A stretch of 64,000 nucleotides of DNA, taken from positions 62,001 through 126,000 of the forward strand of contig CAWCOY010000002.1 in assembly GCA_963797265.1 (NCBI GenBank). Direction: 5' to 3'. Made by a program: the position numbers and the translations under genes. Shown here piece by piece: positions 1-9,132 of the stretch. The first letter of the stretch is position 1. Each line of letters begins with the position of its first letter. Origin of the DNA: DASUPK01 sp963797265 (GTDB taxonomy: Bacteria; Actinomycetota; Thermoleophilia; Solirubrobacterales; 70-9). Below the pieces are notes generated by a model. That model saw only the letters and a list, made by a program, of their open reading frames with translations. It was not told where the DNA came from and ran no database searches.

Positions 1-230
1 CCGTGCTGCTCCAGGTCGAGCGACCTCAGAAACGGCGACCCCACCGCCATCGGGTGGGTCGCCGAGCAATCGTCGTGGACCAACCCCGGCAGCGTCAGCT
101 CGCTGGTCCGCGTGCCGCCGCCGATCCGGTCCTCCGCCTCGAGCACGGTCACCCTCACGCCGTTGCGGGCCAGCTCGACGGCGCAGGCGAGCCCGTTCGG
201 CCCCGAGCCGACGACGATCGCTTCGCTCAA
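1..230 (-). CDS. NAD(P)/FAD-dependent oxidoreductase, N-terminal part (runs off the window)
   Basis: Reading on the minus strand from a TTG at 230-228, the frame encodes an N-terminal Rossmann fingerprint GSGPNGLACAVELARNG followed by VLEAEDRIGGGTRTSELTLPG, the dinucleotide-binding start of the phytoene-desaturase-like FAD oxidoreductases. It stays open for 76 codons to the window edge, so the C-terminal part is missing. The TTG overlaps the TGA stop of the DUF3556 gene (TTGA), which supports both the start and translational coupling. The substrate cannot be inferred. Confidence 0.8.
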   Translation of the reverse strand, partial: MSEAIVVGSGPNGLACAVELARNGVRVTVLEAEDRIGGGTRTSELTLPGLVHDDCSATHPMAVGSPFLRSLDLEQH

Positions 231-2017
231 CGACTCGGCGAGTATCCGGGTGCCTTCGAGCCGCCCACGGGCACCGGCTCGCCCCGGCTGACCGCGCCAC
301 CCTCGACCACCACCGGGAAGTCGAAGGACTCGTCGAGCCAGGGCTGGCTGGTGACCATGTCCTTGACCGCTACCGTGCCCTCCTCGATCAGGCCGTCCAC
401 GGGATCCCAGATCTCGTAGTGCTGATAGCCCCGGCCGCGCATCGTCGGCTCGGACTCCAGGTAGATCAAGCGGACGTCACCGGCCGCGTACCCGCAGCGC
501 TCCTGCACCGCTTCGAGCAGCTGGGCGCTGTGGAAATGAGCGTCGCCGAAGTTCCAGCCGTTGACGACGTTCGAGACAAGCTCCCCCTCACGCACGTCGT
601 ACCGCTCCACGTCGTCGACCGCGTGCGGGAGCAACGCGTTCAGCGCCCGGCCGTGCGAGTGCATCGCCCTGAAGGCGAGCCCCCTGTTGAGCAGGTAGAG
701 CGCGGTCTCGCGGTCGTAGATGTCGCCGACCTGCTCGACGATGGTCCGCGCCGGCTTCTTGATGTGCGTATCCAGCCTCTCCTCCGCCCCACTCCCTCTG
801 CGGAAGAGCCAGGCGCTGGTCGCCCAATTCCCGGCGTAGTAGCGCATCGATGGCAGGAACGAGATCTTGTCCGGCCAGTTTCCCCCGATGAGGGGCAGGA
901 GGAGACTCGGCACCGCCAGCACGGCGATCAGCAGCGGGTCATCGAGCGTCGAGAGCGAGGTGTCGCCGTAGTGCCCGAAGAGGAACAGGATCCCGAAGAT
1001 CATGAACAGGTTCCACTCCAGCGGCACGGCCAGCGGGAACATCGAGGTGATGTTGAGGTGGAAGAGAATCATCCCGACGATCGCGATCGTCCGGATCGTC
1101 GGGTTGTCCTGGAAAACCAGCAGCGCCGGCCAGAGGAGCTCCTGGACCGTGCCGAAGTGAGCGATGCCCGCCGACAGACGCGAGGGCATCATGTCCTCCG
1201 GGTAGTCGCGCCAGAGCCGCCGCTTCATCGCACGCGGGATCAGCGGGGCGTTGCTCATCATCGTCGAGACGACGAAGGGGAAGTGGTTGTTGAGCTTCGA
1301 GGATGCCGCACCCCACCAGATGAAGAGGAAGACGAACTGCCAGGCGACGACCCAGTGCTCGATCGGGAAGAGTCCGACCACCAGCACCGTCGCGTAGATC
1401 TCCGGCCGGGCCCCGAGGAACGAGACCTTGTCCCGTAGCCCGAGCAGGCCCAGCAGGCCCAGCAGCACAGCGATCCCCGCCGGCGGCAGCTTGCCCGCGA
1501 AGTCGCCCGAACGGTCGACGCCGGACGCGCCGAGCAGAAAGACGGCCGCCGCAAGCACACCCGCATACAGCCCGACGTCGAGCCCGGTGCGCGTCGTGCC
1601 CCTCGTGAACGGGATCTTCTCCGGCCACGGCGGCAGCCGCACGGTGCCCGTCCGCAGCCAGTAGAGCACCCCGCCGATCGGCGGCGAGAAGCGGAAGCTG
1701 AGCGGCATCGAGCCGGCGCCCAGCCCGAGGATCTCCCAGAGCAGCAGCCAGACCGCGAGCTTCTCGAACACGATCGGCTGGGTCCACCAGTCGCTGAGAT
1801 CGAAGGGCGAGCCCAGGCCCGGCGTCAGCGAGATCACGACCAGCGCCGCGACGCAGAAGAGGACCAGCTTCACGGCGTACGCGAGATAGACGAAGGTCGG
1901 CGAGCCGAACCCGTTCCCGCCCCAGTCCTGCACCAGCGGCTTCAGCCGAGCCAGGTGCGGCTTGGCCTTCCACTCCTCCAAGTCGAAGGGAGGCGGTGAG
2001 GGTTCGAGGAATCCCAT
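227..2017 (-). CDS. DUF3556 family multi-spanning membrane protein
   Basis: A 596-residue protein beginning MGFLEPSPPPFDLEEWKAKP. After about 40 soluble residues it has many hydrophobic segments (for example LAYAVKLVLFCVAALVVISL near residue 45) up to about residue 400, then a roughly 190-residue soluble C-terminal part. Motifs such as LGLRDKVSFL, FPLAVPLEWN and FLPSMRYYAGNWATSAW match my memory of the actinobacterial DUF3556 family, whose biochemical role is unknown. The following oxidoreductase overlaps its stop codon, so the pair is probably an operon. Full length looks normal. Confidence 0.85.
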   Translation of the reverse strand: MGFLEPSPPPFDLEEWKAKPHLARLKPLVQDWGGNGFGSPTFVYLAYAVKLVLFCVAALVVISLTPGLGSPFDLSDWWTQPIVFEKLAVWLLLWEILGLGAGSMPLSFRFSPPIGGVLYWLRTGTVRLPPWPEKIPFTRGTTRTGLDVGLYAGVLAAAVFLLGASGVDRSGDFAGKLPPAGIAVLLGLLGLLGLRDKVSFLGARPEIYATVLVVGLFPIEHWVVAWQFVFLFIWWGAASSKLNNHFPFVVSTMMSNAPLIPRAMKRRLWRDYPEDMMPSRLSAGIAHFGTVQELLWPALLVFQDNPTIRTIAIVGMILFHLNITSMFPLAVPLEWNLFMIFGILFLFGHYGDTSLSTLDDPLLIAVLAVPSLLLPLIGGNWPDKISFLPSMRYYAGNWATSAWLFRRGSGAEERLDTHIKKPARTIVEQVGDIYDRETALYLLNRGLAFRAMHSHGRALNALLPHAVDDVERYDVREGELVSNVVNGWNFGDAHFHSAQLLEAVQERCGYAAGDVRLIYLESEPTMRGRGYQHYEIWDPVDGLIEEGTVAVKDMVTSQPWLDESFDFPVVVEGGAVSRGEPVPVGGSKAPGYSPSR

Positions 2018-2120
2018 CGCCGGTCGCGCCGAACCCTATTGGGTTCGCCGGGTGGCCTCCAGCGGCCCGCCGTTCGCTCGGCTCGGTGAGTTAGTGTCGG
2101 CGCCAGCAGGAGGAGCGACG

Positions 2121-4385
2121 GTGGGACCCTGGAGAGCGCAGAGATCGGGCCTGCTCGCGGCCGCGATTGCCGCGGTCACGGTCGCCATGGCCTGCCCTCA
2201 AAGCGCGTCGGCGAGGGTGGCGATCGACAAGGGGCGGATCGTCGTCAGCGGCGCCGAGGCGACGGCCGTGATCCATCGCGCCCCCTTCAGCCTGCGGATA
2301 GAGAACCGCAGCGGTCGCTCGGTACTGCGGGAGGTCGCGGGGCCGAGTTCGCTGAGCATTGGGCCGACGGACGATCCGATCGCTCCGGGCTTCGACAGCC
2401 GCACCGTGCCGACGCTCTACGCCCCGCTCAGCTTCCTGGTCGGATCCGAGGCGGTCGAGCAGTACGACGGCGGCCTGTGGGGCGGCAACCTGAAGTCGGG
2501 CCGGCGCTCCGGAACCCAGTACGCGGCCCGAGCCGTGCGGCGCGCCAAGCGCGTCGGCAACGGGGCCCGGATGTTGGTCGCCACCACCGACCCGAGCCGC
2601 CGCCGCCTGCTCGTCCGCGTGGCGCCCCTGGGTTGCTGTGCCATCCGAGTCAACGTCCGCGCGCACCCGAGCTACGGCGTGGCCACCATCGGCGATTCGT
2701 TCGCCTCCGGTCGCGGCGAGGGATTCTTTGGCTTCGGCGGCCGCCACAACGCGCTCGACCAGCACGGCAACACTCTCTCGAGCTTCATCCAGGAGGAGAA
2801 CGTCGACGGTCTGACCGGGATCGGAGTGGGAGGCGGCGGGACCTCGCTCTACCCGAACGGGCCGGCCGCGGCCTACTACCCGCAGCCGCAGTTCATCTCA
2901 TCCCGCGGCTACGGGTTCCTGCTCGACCAGCCCGAGCTCGCCCGCTTCCAGCTCGACGACCAGAACCCGTCGGCGTGGAACGTCAGCGCCTCGGCCGGTC
3001 AGCTTCGCTACGTCGTCGCGCCGGGGAAGGGCCCGCGGGCTATTCGCACCCTGACCGCGATCACCGGGCGCCAGCCGGTTCCTCCGCGCTGGGGGCTCGG
3101 GCCGATGCTCGACCGGCTGGTCAAGAACTTCGGCGAGACCGACGAGGACTACCAGTCGAACGTACAGGCCGACCTCGACAACCTCGCGCGCTACCGCCTG
3201 CCGCTCAAGGCCTACCGCATCGAGGGCTGGGGATTCCCGGGCGGCAACGACGGCCTTGCCCTGCACACCTACACGAGCCCCGCCGAGCAGGCCCAGGTGA
3301 TCGCCATCCTGCGAGCGCGCGGCATTCATCCGCTCGTCTATCTGCGGCCCTGGGTAACGCCCGACTCTGCCGCTGTCGCCAACGGCTGGGTCGTCACTCG
3401 CGCCGACGGGAGCCCCTACCTGACCTCGGGCACCACCGGCCAGAGCATCGCCCTGCTCGACTTCACCGACCCCGGCGCCGTTCGCTTCTGGGAGCGCGAG
3501 GTGGCCAAGGCGCTCAACCTGGGCGCTGACGGGTTCATGCAGGACTTCGGCGAGGAGGTGCTCTTCGGCATGCATTTCCACAACGGGGAGAACGGCACGT
3601 CGATGCACAACCGCTACCTCGTCCTCTACGCGAAGGCGACCCGCGGCGCCATCAATCACTACGAGCGCAAGCATCCACATCGCCACGCCTGGTTCTTCAC
3701 CCGGGCCGGCTACAGCGGACGACCGGGCTCGGCGGCGTACGAGAACGCGAACTTCCCCGGCGACGAGACCACCGACTGGACCCACTCATCCGGACTTGCC
3801 TCCTCCACCCCGGACATGCTGAACCGGGCCGTCGGCGGCGCCTACGGATTCGGCACCGACATCGGCGGCTACTTCGACCTGACCACCCCTCCCACCACCA
3901 AGGAGCTGTTCCTGCGCTGGGCGGAGTGGGCCGCGCTCAGCCCGATCTTCCGGCTCCACGGTGCGGGCCCGACCGGCACCCACACGCCGTGGAGCTTCGA
4001 CGCCGAGACGGTGCAGGTCTACGACGGGCTCTCGAGACTCCACCTGAAGGCGGTGCCTCTGATCCTCCGCCTCTGGAAGAAGGCGGCGCGCACCGGTGTT
4101 CCCCCGACGCGCCCGCTCTGGCTGGCCTCCCCGGATGACCCGGCGGCCCGCTCCCAGGACCAAGAGTGGCTGCTCGGCCCCGACCTGCTAGTCGCTCCTG
4201 TGGTGGAGCAGGGGGCGAGCACGAGAAGCGTCTACTTCCCGCGAGGCTGCTGGAGGGACCCGGTGCGTGGCCGGCGGTACCGGGGACCGCGCTCAGCCAT
4301 CGTCCAAGCCCCGGTAAACGAGCTGCCCCGTTTCTTCCGGTGTGGGAAGCACCCGCTCGCCAGTCATCACCGCCGCTCCCGCTGA
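2121..4385 (+). CDS. secreted glycoside hydrolase family 31 enzyme (alpha-glycosidase type)
   Basis: I chose the GTG at 2121 because AGGAGGAG lies just upstream (about 2108-2115) and the protein then opens with a clean signal peptide (GPWRAQRSGLLAAAIAAVTV, cleavage near SASA-R). The frame stays open upstream but without a signal-like start. The 754-residue protein has a beta-sandwich N-domain, GFFGFGGRHNALDQ, then the GH31 barrel. In the barrel GADGFMQDFGE carries the probable nucleophile (Asp about 475) and FPGDETTDW the probable acid/base (Asp about 548), followed by GTDIGGYFD and RLHG. The GFMxDFGE form resembles the YihQ/sulfoquinovosidase branch, but the substrate is not proved. A sulfatase follows after 44 bases, suggesting joint breakdown of a sulfated glycan (inference). 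Confidence 0.85.
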   Translation: MGPWRAQRSGLLAAAIAAVTVAMACPQSASARVAIDKGRIVVSGAEATAVIHRAPFSLRIENRSGRSVLREVAGPSSLSIGPTDDPIAPGFDSRTVPTLYAPLSFLVGSEAVEQYDGGLWGGNLKSGRRSGTQYAARAVRRAKRVGNGARMLVATTDPSRRRLLVRVAPLGCCAIRVNVRAHPSYGVATIGDSFASGRGEGFFGFGGRHNALDQHGNTLSSFIQEENVDGLTGIGVGGGGTSLYPNGPAAAYYPQPQFISSRGYGFLLDQPELARFQLDDQNPSAWNVSASAGQLRYVVAPGKGPRAIRTLTAITGRQPVPPRWGLGPMLDRLVKNFGETDEDYQSNVQADLDNLARYRLPLKAYRIEGWGFPGGNDGLALHTYTSPAEQAQVIAILRARGIHPLVYLRPWVTPDSAAVANGWVVTRADGSPYLTSGTTGQSIALLDFTDPGAVRFWEREVAKALNLGADGFMQDFGEEVLFGMHFHNGENGTSMHNRYLVLYAKATRGAINHYERKHPHRHAWFFTRAGYSGRPGSAAYENANFPGDETTDWTHSSGLASSTPDMLNRAVGGAYGFGTDIGGYFDLTTPPTTKELFLRWAEWAALSPIFRLHGAGPTGTHTPWSFDAETVQVYDGLSRLHLKAVPLILRLWKKAARTGVPPTRPLWLASPDDPAARSQDQEWLLGPDLLVAPVVEQGASTRSVYFPRGCWRDPVRGRRYRGPRSAIVQAPVNELPRFFRCGKHPLASHHRRSR

Positions 4386-4429
4386 GCGGCCCCGCAACTT
4401 CGCCGCCTACCTCCCGTTATTGTCGATTG

Positions 4430-6049
4430 ATGCGCATCGGGAAGGCCAGGGCCGGTGTCTTGGCGGCAGGGATTGCGTGCCTCGCCGCGCTCGCGCTGCT
4501 CGTCGGCGGCGAGCGTTCCCACGCGGCCAGCAGCAAGCCCAACATCATCATGTTCACCACCGACGACCAGACGGTGCGTGACCTGGTAGCCACGCCCAAG
4601 ACCCAGGCGCTGATCGGGGCGCAGGGAGCGAACTTCCTGCACGCCTACGTCTCGATGTCGCTCTGCTGTCCCTCGCGCGTCACGGTCCAGACCGGCGAGT
4701 ACGCGCACAACCACCACGTCATGGGGAACACCCCGCCGCAGGGCGGCTACAGCGTGTTCAATGACAAGAACGACCTGCCGGTCTGGCTGCAGCGGGCGGG
4801 CTATCGCACGATCCACATCGGCAAGATGCCGAACGGGTTCGGGACCGAGACGAACGAGACCTACGTCCCACCGGGCTGGGGCCCCTTCAACGGCGGTGCG
4901 GGGCCGGGCGAGTTCTACGGCTTCATCAAGCCGTCCTCCGCCTATTTCGGCTTCGCCCTCGACGAGAACGGCGTGCTCAGCCAGTACCCGCCCGACGCGT
5001 ACCAGACCGACACCTACGCGGACCTCGCGGTGCAGCGGATCGACGCCCACTTCACCAACCACGCCAACGACCCGCTCTACATGCAGGTCCAGTTCTTCGG
5101 GCCACATGACCCGGCCGATCCGGCACCCCGGCATGTCGGCGCGTTCGCCTCCTCCCTCCTGCCGATCGACCCGAGCTTCAATGAGAAGAACGTCAAGGAC
5201 AAGCCGGGCTGGATCAGGAAGATCCGCCGATTCGGCCCCGGGCTGATCGCGAAGATCCAGACGCGCTACCAGCGCCGGCTCGAAACGCTGCTCTCGGTGG
5301 ACGACGCGGTCGAGCGGATCGTCAACGAGCTCAACGACAAGGGCGTGCTCGGCAACACCTACATCATCTTCACCTCGGACAACGGCTTCATGCAGGGCCA
5401 GCACCGCCTGCATCAGGGCAAGTTCGCTCCGTATGAGCCCTCGATCCAGGTCCCGCTTCTGATGCGCGGCCCGGGCATCCCACCCGGCAGCCAGCCGCGG
5501 TCGCTGGTCTGGAACGGCGACATCACCGCGACGATCCTGAAGATCGCCGACGCACAGGCCGGCCTGCCCCAGGACGGGCACTCCCTGCTCCCCTACGCCC
5601 GCGACCCCAACCTGAAGTCGACCCGACCGATTCTGATCGAGACCGGGCCGCCCGGCGCGACGAATGAGCCGGGCACGCCGGTGAGCGCCGCGAGCGGCAG
5701 GCGCGTCCACTTCAGCAAATACGTGAAGAACCTCGACCAGGACCACACCGCCCAGATCGCGCGCGCGATCGTCGCGCCGCGCTACCGGGCGATCCGAACC
5801 GGCCGCTACCTGCTCGTCAAGTACTCCGACGAGAGCCGGGAGCTCTACGACCTGAAGCGCGACCCGCTCGAGCTCCGGTCCAAGTACAAGGACTCCCGAT
5901 ACTTCCCGGTGAGGAAGTACCTCCTGAAAAAGCTCAAGGGGCTGGTCCTCTGCGAGGGAGCCGACTGCTCGCAGGAGCTCCGCAAACCGCCCAAGCCCCT
6001 CGCCAAGAAGAAGAAGCACCCGAAGAAGAAGCCGACCCCCACCGGCTAG
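4430..6049 (+). CDS. secreted sulfatase (FGly-type arylsulfatase family)
   Basis: A 539-residue protein from the ATG at 4430, giving a signal peptide (ARAGVLAAGIACLAALALLV). Family marks: metal-binding MFTTDDQTVRD near the mature N-terminus; the formylglycine motif C-C-P-S-R at about residues 79-83, with the first Cys the one normally oxidised by FGE; YAHNHHVMG; HIGKMPNGFG; and TSDNGFMQGQHRL in the C-terminal half. The C-terminus is a Lys/Pro-rich tail (KKKKHPKKKPTPTG) that could bind the cell wall. It lies 44 bases behind the GH31 gene on the same strand and is probably cotranscribed. No FGE gene is visible in the window. Confidence 0.88.
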   Translation: MRIGKARAGVLAAGIACLAALALLVGGERSHAASSKPNIIMFTTDDQTVRDLVATPKTQALIGAQGANFLHAYVSMSLCCPSRVTVQTGEYAHNHHVMGNTPPQGGYSVFNDKNDLPVWLQRAGYRTIHIGKMPNGFGTETNETYVPPGWGPFNGGAGPGEFYGFIKPSSAYFGFALDENGVLSQYPPDAYQTDTYADLAVQRIDAHFTNHANDPLYMQVQFFGPHDPADPAPRHVGAFASSLLPIDPSFNEKNVKDKPGWIRKIRRFGPGLIAKIQTRYQRRLETLLSVDDAVERIVNELNDKGVLGNTYIIFTSDNGFMQGQHRLHQGKFAPYEPSIQVPLLMRGPGIPPGSQPRSLVWNGDITATILKIADAQAGLPQDGHSLLPYARDPNLKSTRPILIETGPPGATNEPGTPVSAASGRRVHFSKYVKNLDQDHTAQIARAIVAPRYRAIRTGRYLLVKYSDESRELYDLKRDPLELRSKYKDSRYFPVRKYLLKKLKGLVLCEGADCSQELRKPPKPLAKKKKHPKKKPTPTG

Positions 6050-6075
6050 CCCAGGGGCCCGGATAAGGTCCGGCC

Positions 6076-7260
6076 ATGGCGGCCGAGACGCCCCCACCGC
6101 TTTTCGGCGACTACTACCGCGAGATCTACGCCAAGGGGATGCTCGCCGGCGAGCGGCCGACGTTGCCGATGGCCTGGGCGGAGCTGGAGGAGCGGGCCCG
6201 CGAGACCCTGGACGAGCGGGCGATCGCCTACATCTTCGGCGGTGCCGGCTCCGAGGACACGATGCGTGCCAACCTCGAAGCGTTTCGCCGCTGGCGGATC
6301 GTCCCCCGGGTTCTGCGCCAGGACCTCTCCGTCCGGGACCTCTCGGTGGAGCTGCTCGGGACGCGCATGCCGGCGCCGGTCCTGCTCGCCCCGGTCGGCG
6401 TGCAGACGCTCCTGCACGACGAAGGTGAGCTCGCCTCCGCCAGGGCGGCCGCCTTCGTCGGACTGCCGCTGATCACCAGCACCGCCTCGGCCACGCCGCT
6501 GGAGGACGTCGCCGAGGCGAACGGCGAGGGACCGCGCTGGTACCAGCTCTACTGGCCGAACGACGACGAGCTCGCCGCCAGCATGGTCCGGCGCGCCGAG
6601 GCGGCCGGCTATTCGGCGATCGTGCTCACCGTCGACAACTACCTGCCCGGCTGGAAGCCCCGCGACCTCCAGCAGGCCTACCTCCCATTCCTGGAGGGAA
6701 TCGGGATCGCCCAGTACCTCTCCGATCCGGTCTTCCGGTCCGGGCTCGAGAAACCGCCCGAGGAGGACATCGGTGCCGCGGTCGGGCACTTCCTCGGCGT
6801 CTTCGCCAACCCGCGGCTGACCTGGGAGCGGCTGGAATGGCTGCGCGGCACGACCTCCCTGCCGATCGTGCTCAAGGGGATCCTCCATCCGGACGACGCC
6901 CGCGAGGCGCACGAACGGGGTGTCGACGGCATCGTCGTCTCCAACCACGGCGGGCGGCAGATCGACGGCGCGATCGCCTCTCTCGATGCCCTGCCCCCGA
7001 TCCTGGACGCGGTGGGAGACGGGATGACGGTCTTGCTCGACAGCGGTATCCGGTCCGGAGCCGACGTTTTCAAGGCGTTAGCGCTGGGAGCCGACGCCGT
7101 CCTGGTCGGCCGCCCCTACCTCTGGGGCCTGGCGCTTGACGGACAGAACGGCGTCGAGACAGTCCTCCGGTGCCTGCTTGCCGAACTCGACCTGACCATG
7201 GCGCTGAGCGGATTCACGAGCGTCGGCGAGATTGACCGCGGCGTACTCAGGCTGTTGTAA
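6076..7260 (+). CDS. FMN-dependent alpha-hydroxy-acid oxidase, lactate 2-monooxygenase-like
   Basis: A 394-residue TIM-barrel flavoenzyme. Visible marks are the N-terminal FGGAGSEDTMRANLEAF, PAPVLLAPVGVQ, STASATPLED, WYQLYWPNDDE, the barrel Lys in PIVLKGILHPDDA, the catalytic-base motif SNHGGRQIDGA, LDSGIRSGADVFKAL and DAVLVGRPYLWGLA. These are diagnostic for the family that oxidises L-2-hydroxy acids with FMN. The N-terminal extension (FGDYYREIYAKGML) favours the lactate 2-monooxygenase-like branch. Its 3' end overlaps the convergent regulator gene by 14 bases. Confidence 0.85.
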   Translation: MAAETPPPLFGDYYREIYAKGMLAGERPTLPMAWAELEERARETLDERAIAYIFGGAGSEDTMRANLEAFRRWRIVPRVLRQDLSVRDLSVELLGTRMPAPVLLAPVGVQTLLHDEGELASARAAAFVGLPLITSTASATPLEDVAEANGEGPRWYQLYWPNDDELAASMVRRAEAAGYSAIVLTVDNYLPGWKPRDLQQAYLPFLEGIGIAQYLSDPVFRSGLEKPPEEDIGAAVGHFLGVFANPRLTWERLEWLRGTTSLPIVLKGILHPDDAREAHERGVDGIVVSNHGGRQIDGAIASLDALPPILDAVGDGMTVLLDSGIRSGADVFKALALGADAVLVGRPYLWGLALDGQNGVETVLRCLLAELDLTMALSGFTSVGEIDRGVLRLL

Positions 7261-8230
7261 GCGGGCTCTGGCTGTTCGCCGTGGTGGCGTGGATGGTGAC
7301 GGCGCTGCCCTCAGCTGTGCGGACGTCCACCGCGTCGCACAGCAGGCGAGTGAGCCACAGGCCCCTGCCACCGAGATCGGTTGCGGACGGGGTCAGTTGG
7401 CCGGCGAGCGCGTCTCGAATCCCATCGCCGGCGTCAGCGACCTCGACGACGATCTCGTCATCGGCGTGCCAGACCCGGGCGGTGGTGGGGGGCCGGCCGT
7501 GGATCACGGCGTTGGTGGTGATCTCGTTGACCGCCAGGACGAGCTCGTCGGCCCGCCAGGCCGCCATCCCGGCGTCGCGGGCGAAGGACCACAGCGTCCG
7601 TCGCACACCCGTAAGGTCCTGGAGGCCGAAGCTCAGCTCCATCACGGGCTCGCCGTGCTGGGCCTCGGCCATGGAGTCCATCCGCCGGCAGAAATCGATC
7701 GGATCCTCGTATGAGGCGCTCGCGGAGACACCGCCGGCGTCCACGATCTCCGGGTGAGTGGCGCCGGCGTGGCCGAGAACCTCCTCCGGCAGAGCTCGGG
7801 CGTCATAGGGACAGATGAGCGTGACCGGCCGCCCCTCGAAGGCGACATTGGTCACCGACTCGTGCCGGGCCCAATCCCGCACCTGGGCCTCGTGTCCCAC
7901 GGCCCAGGGCGGCTCGCCCATCAGGCGAGCCCGGCCGCCACGGTCCGTCTGCTCGGCGGCCCAGCGGCCGAGCTTCTCGCGGCTTCGTGCCGAAGTCTCG
8001 TACCACTCCTCGACTGGGCAGAGCGTCAAACCCTCGCCCGGGTCACCGAGGGCCGTGCGCATGTTCTCGACGTGGCGATCCTGCACGGCGACGAGCGTGG
8101 GCTGCCCTTCGCTCAGCCCCGCCTCCACGAACGGCAGCGCGACGTCCATGAACTCCCCGTCGGAGCCATAGACCAACGCCTGGTGGGTGAACCCATTGTT
8201 GGGGACGGACGCTTCCCCACTGAACTGCAT
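7247..8230 (-). CDS. RsbA-like anti-sigma/sensor protein (MEDS domain plus HATPase)
   Basis: From the ATG at 8230 (GGAGACAACG immediately upstream) the protein is 327 residues. Residues about 10-190 form a MEDS-type sensory domain (FTHQALVYGSDGEFMDVA, VAVQDRHVENMRTALG, TLICPYDARALPEEVL). Residues about 205-320 form a HATPase_c_2 kinase-like domain with N-box NEITTNAVIHG and EVADAGDGI, then GGRGLWLTRLLCD. There is no phosphoacceptor His domain, as in serine-kinase anti-sigma regulators of the sigma-B type. A second ATG at 8242 is possible. No partner sigma factor is in the window. Confidence 0.82.
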   Translation of the reverse strand: MQFSGEASVPNNGFTHQALVYGSDGEFMDVALPFVEAGLSEGQPTLVAVQDRHVENMRTALGDPGEGLTLCPVEEWYETSARSREKLGRWAAEQTDRGGRARLMGEPPWAVGHEAQVRDWARHESVTNVAFEGRPVTLICPYDARALPEEVLGHAGATHPEIVDAGGVSASASYEDPIDFCRRMDSMAEAQHGEPVMELSFGLQDLTGVRRTLWSFARDAGMAAWRADELVLAVNEITTNAVIHGRPPTTARVWHADDEIVVEVADAGDGIRDALAGQLTPSATDLGGRGLWLTRLLCDAVDVRTAEGSAVTIHATTANSQSPLTTA

Positions 8231-8339
8231 CGTTGTCTCCATACCCGCTCGGCCTGCCTTCGACGCCCCTGATACGCGGACACACCGCGTTCGGATCACC
8301 CAACCGCTCCTCCCAGGCCAAGTGCGTGTTAGCTCACCG

Positions 8340-9104
8340 ATGCCGAAGTCGAGAGGGCTAACCCGCGTTCTGCTGACCGCATCGCTGCTGCTCGGCATGC
8401 TGATCGCCGGCGCCGCTCCGGCGCAGGCCGGCACGAAGGCGGCGGGGATCGACGTCTCCCGCTTTCAGGGCGCGATCGACTGGCCGACGGTGGCGGGCTC
8501 CGGGATCGGCTTTGCCTTCATCCAGGGCAGCCGGGGCAGCGGAGCGGATTGCACGGTCAAGCCCGCGCAGTGCGGGCCGGACCCGTTCTTCGCGGCCAAC
8601 CGGCAGGCGGCCGAGTCGGCGGGAATCCGAGTCGGCGCCTATCACCGCGCCTTCGCCGGCGGCGCGACGGCCGCGGACGCCCGGGCCGATGCGCTCGCGG
8701 AGGCGAACATCTTCATCGCGCAGGTCGGCGCGCTGCAGCGCGGAGAGCTGATCCCGGTCCTCGACGCGGAGTCTCCCTTCACGGGCATGACCTCGACCAG
8801 CCTGCGCACGTGGATCCGGGTCTTCGTCAAGCGGGTCACCAAGAAGCTCGGGCGCAAGCCGATGATCTACACGAACGCTTCGAGCTGGTCTGCGACCGGC
8901 AACACCGCCGAGTTCGCCAAGGCCAGGTACCCGCTCTGGATCGCGGAATGGGGCGTCCCCCGTCCGACGGTGCCGGCGAACAACTGGGGGCGCCGCGGCT
9001 ATTCGGTCTGGCAGTACACGAGCTCGGGCAGCGTCGCGGGCATCTCCGGCAACGTCGACATGGACCGGCTCGGCAAGCGCCTCGGCAAGATCACGGTTCA
9101 CTGA
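8340..9104 (+). CDS. secreted GH25 lysozyme
   Basis: A 254-residue protein with a signal peptide (RVLLTASLLLGMLIAGAAPAQA). The mature part begins AAGIDVSRFQGAIDWPTVA, the GH25 entry motif with the first catalytic Asp. It continues FAFIQGSRG, VGAYHRAFAGG, the catalytic PVLDAES motif, MIYTNASSW, YPLWIAEWGVP and VWQYTSSGSVAGISGNVDMDR. Length and order are those of a single catalytic GH25 module without a separate wall-binding domain. It is divergent from the RsbA-like gene, with about 110 bases between them. Confidence 0.88.
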   Translation: MPKSRGLTRVLLTASLLLGMLIAGAAPAQAGTKAAGIDVSRFQGAIDWPTVAGSGIGFAFIQGSRGSGADCTVKPAQCGPDPFFAANRQAAESAGIRVGAYHRAFAGGATAADARADALAEANIFIAQVGALQRGELIPVLDAESPFTGMTSTSLRTWIRVFVKRVTKKLGRKPMIYTNASSWSATGNTAEFAKARYPLWIAEWGVPRPTVPANNWGRRGYSVWQYTSSGSVAGISGNVDMDRLGKRLGKITVH

Positions 9105-9132
9105 CGGACGCCGGCCGCAAGCCGGGGGGCCT

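Noticed and set aside
419..1438. Plus-strand open frame of 339 codons opposite the DUF3556 gene
   Set aside because: Arg/Pro/Val-rich shadow of the real minus-strand gene; typical in high-GC DNA.
4367..6097. Minus-strand open frame of 576 codons opposite the sulfatase
   Set aside because: Shadow frame of the well-supported sulfatase gene.
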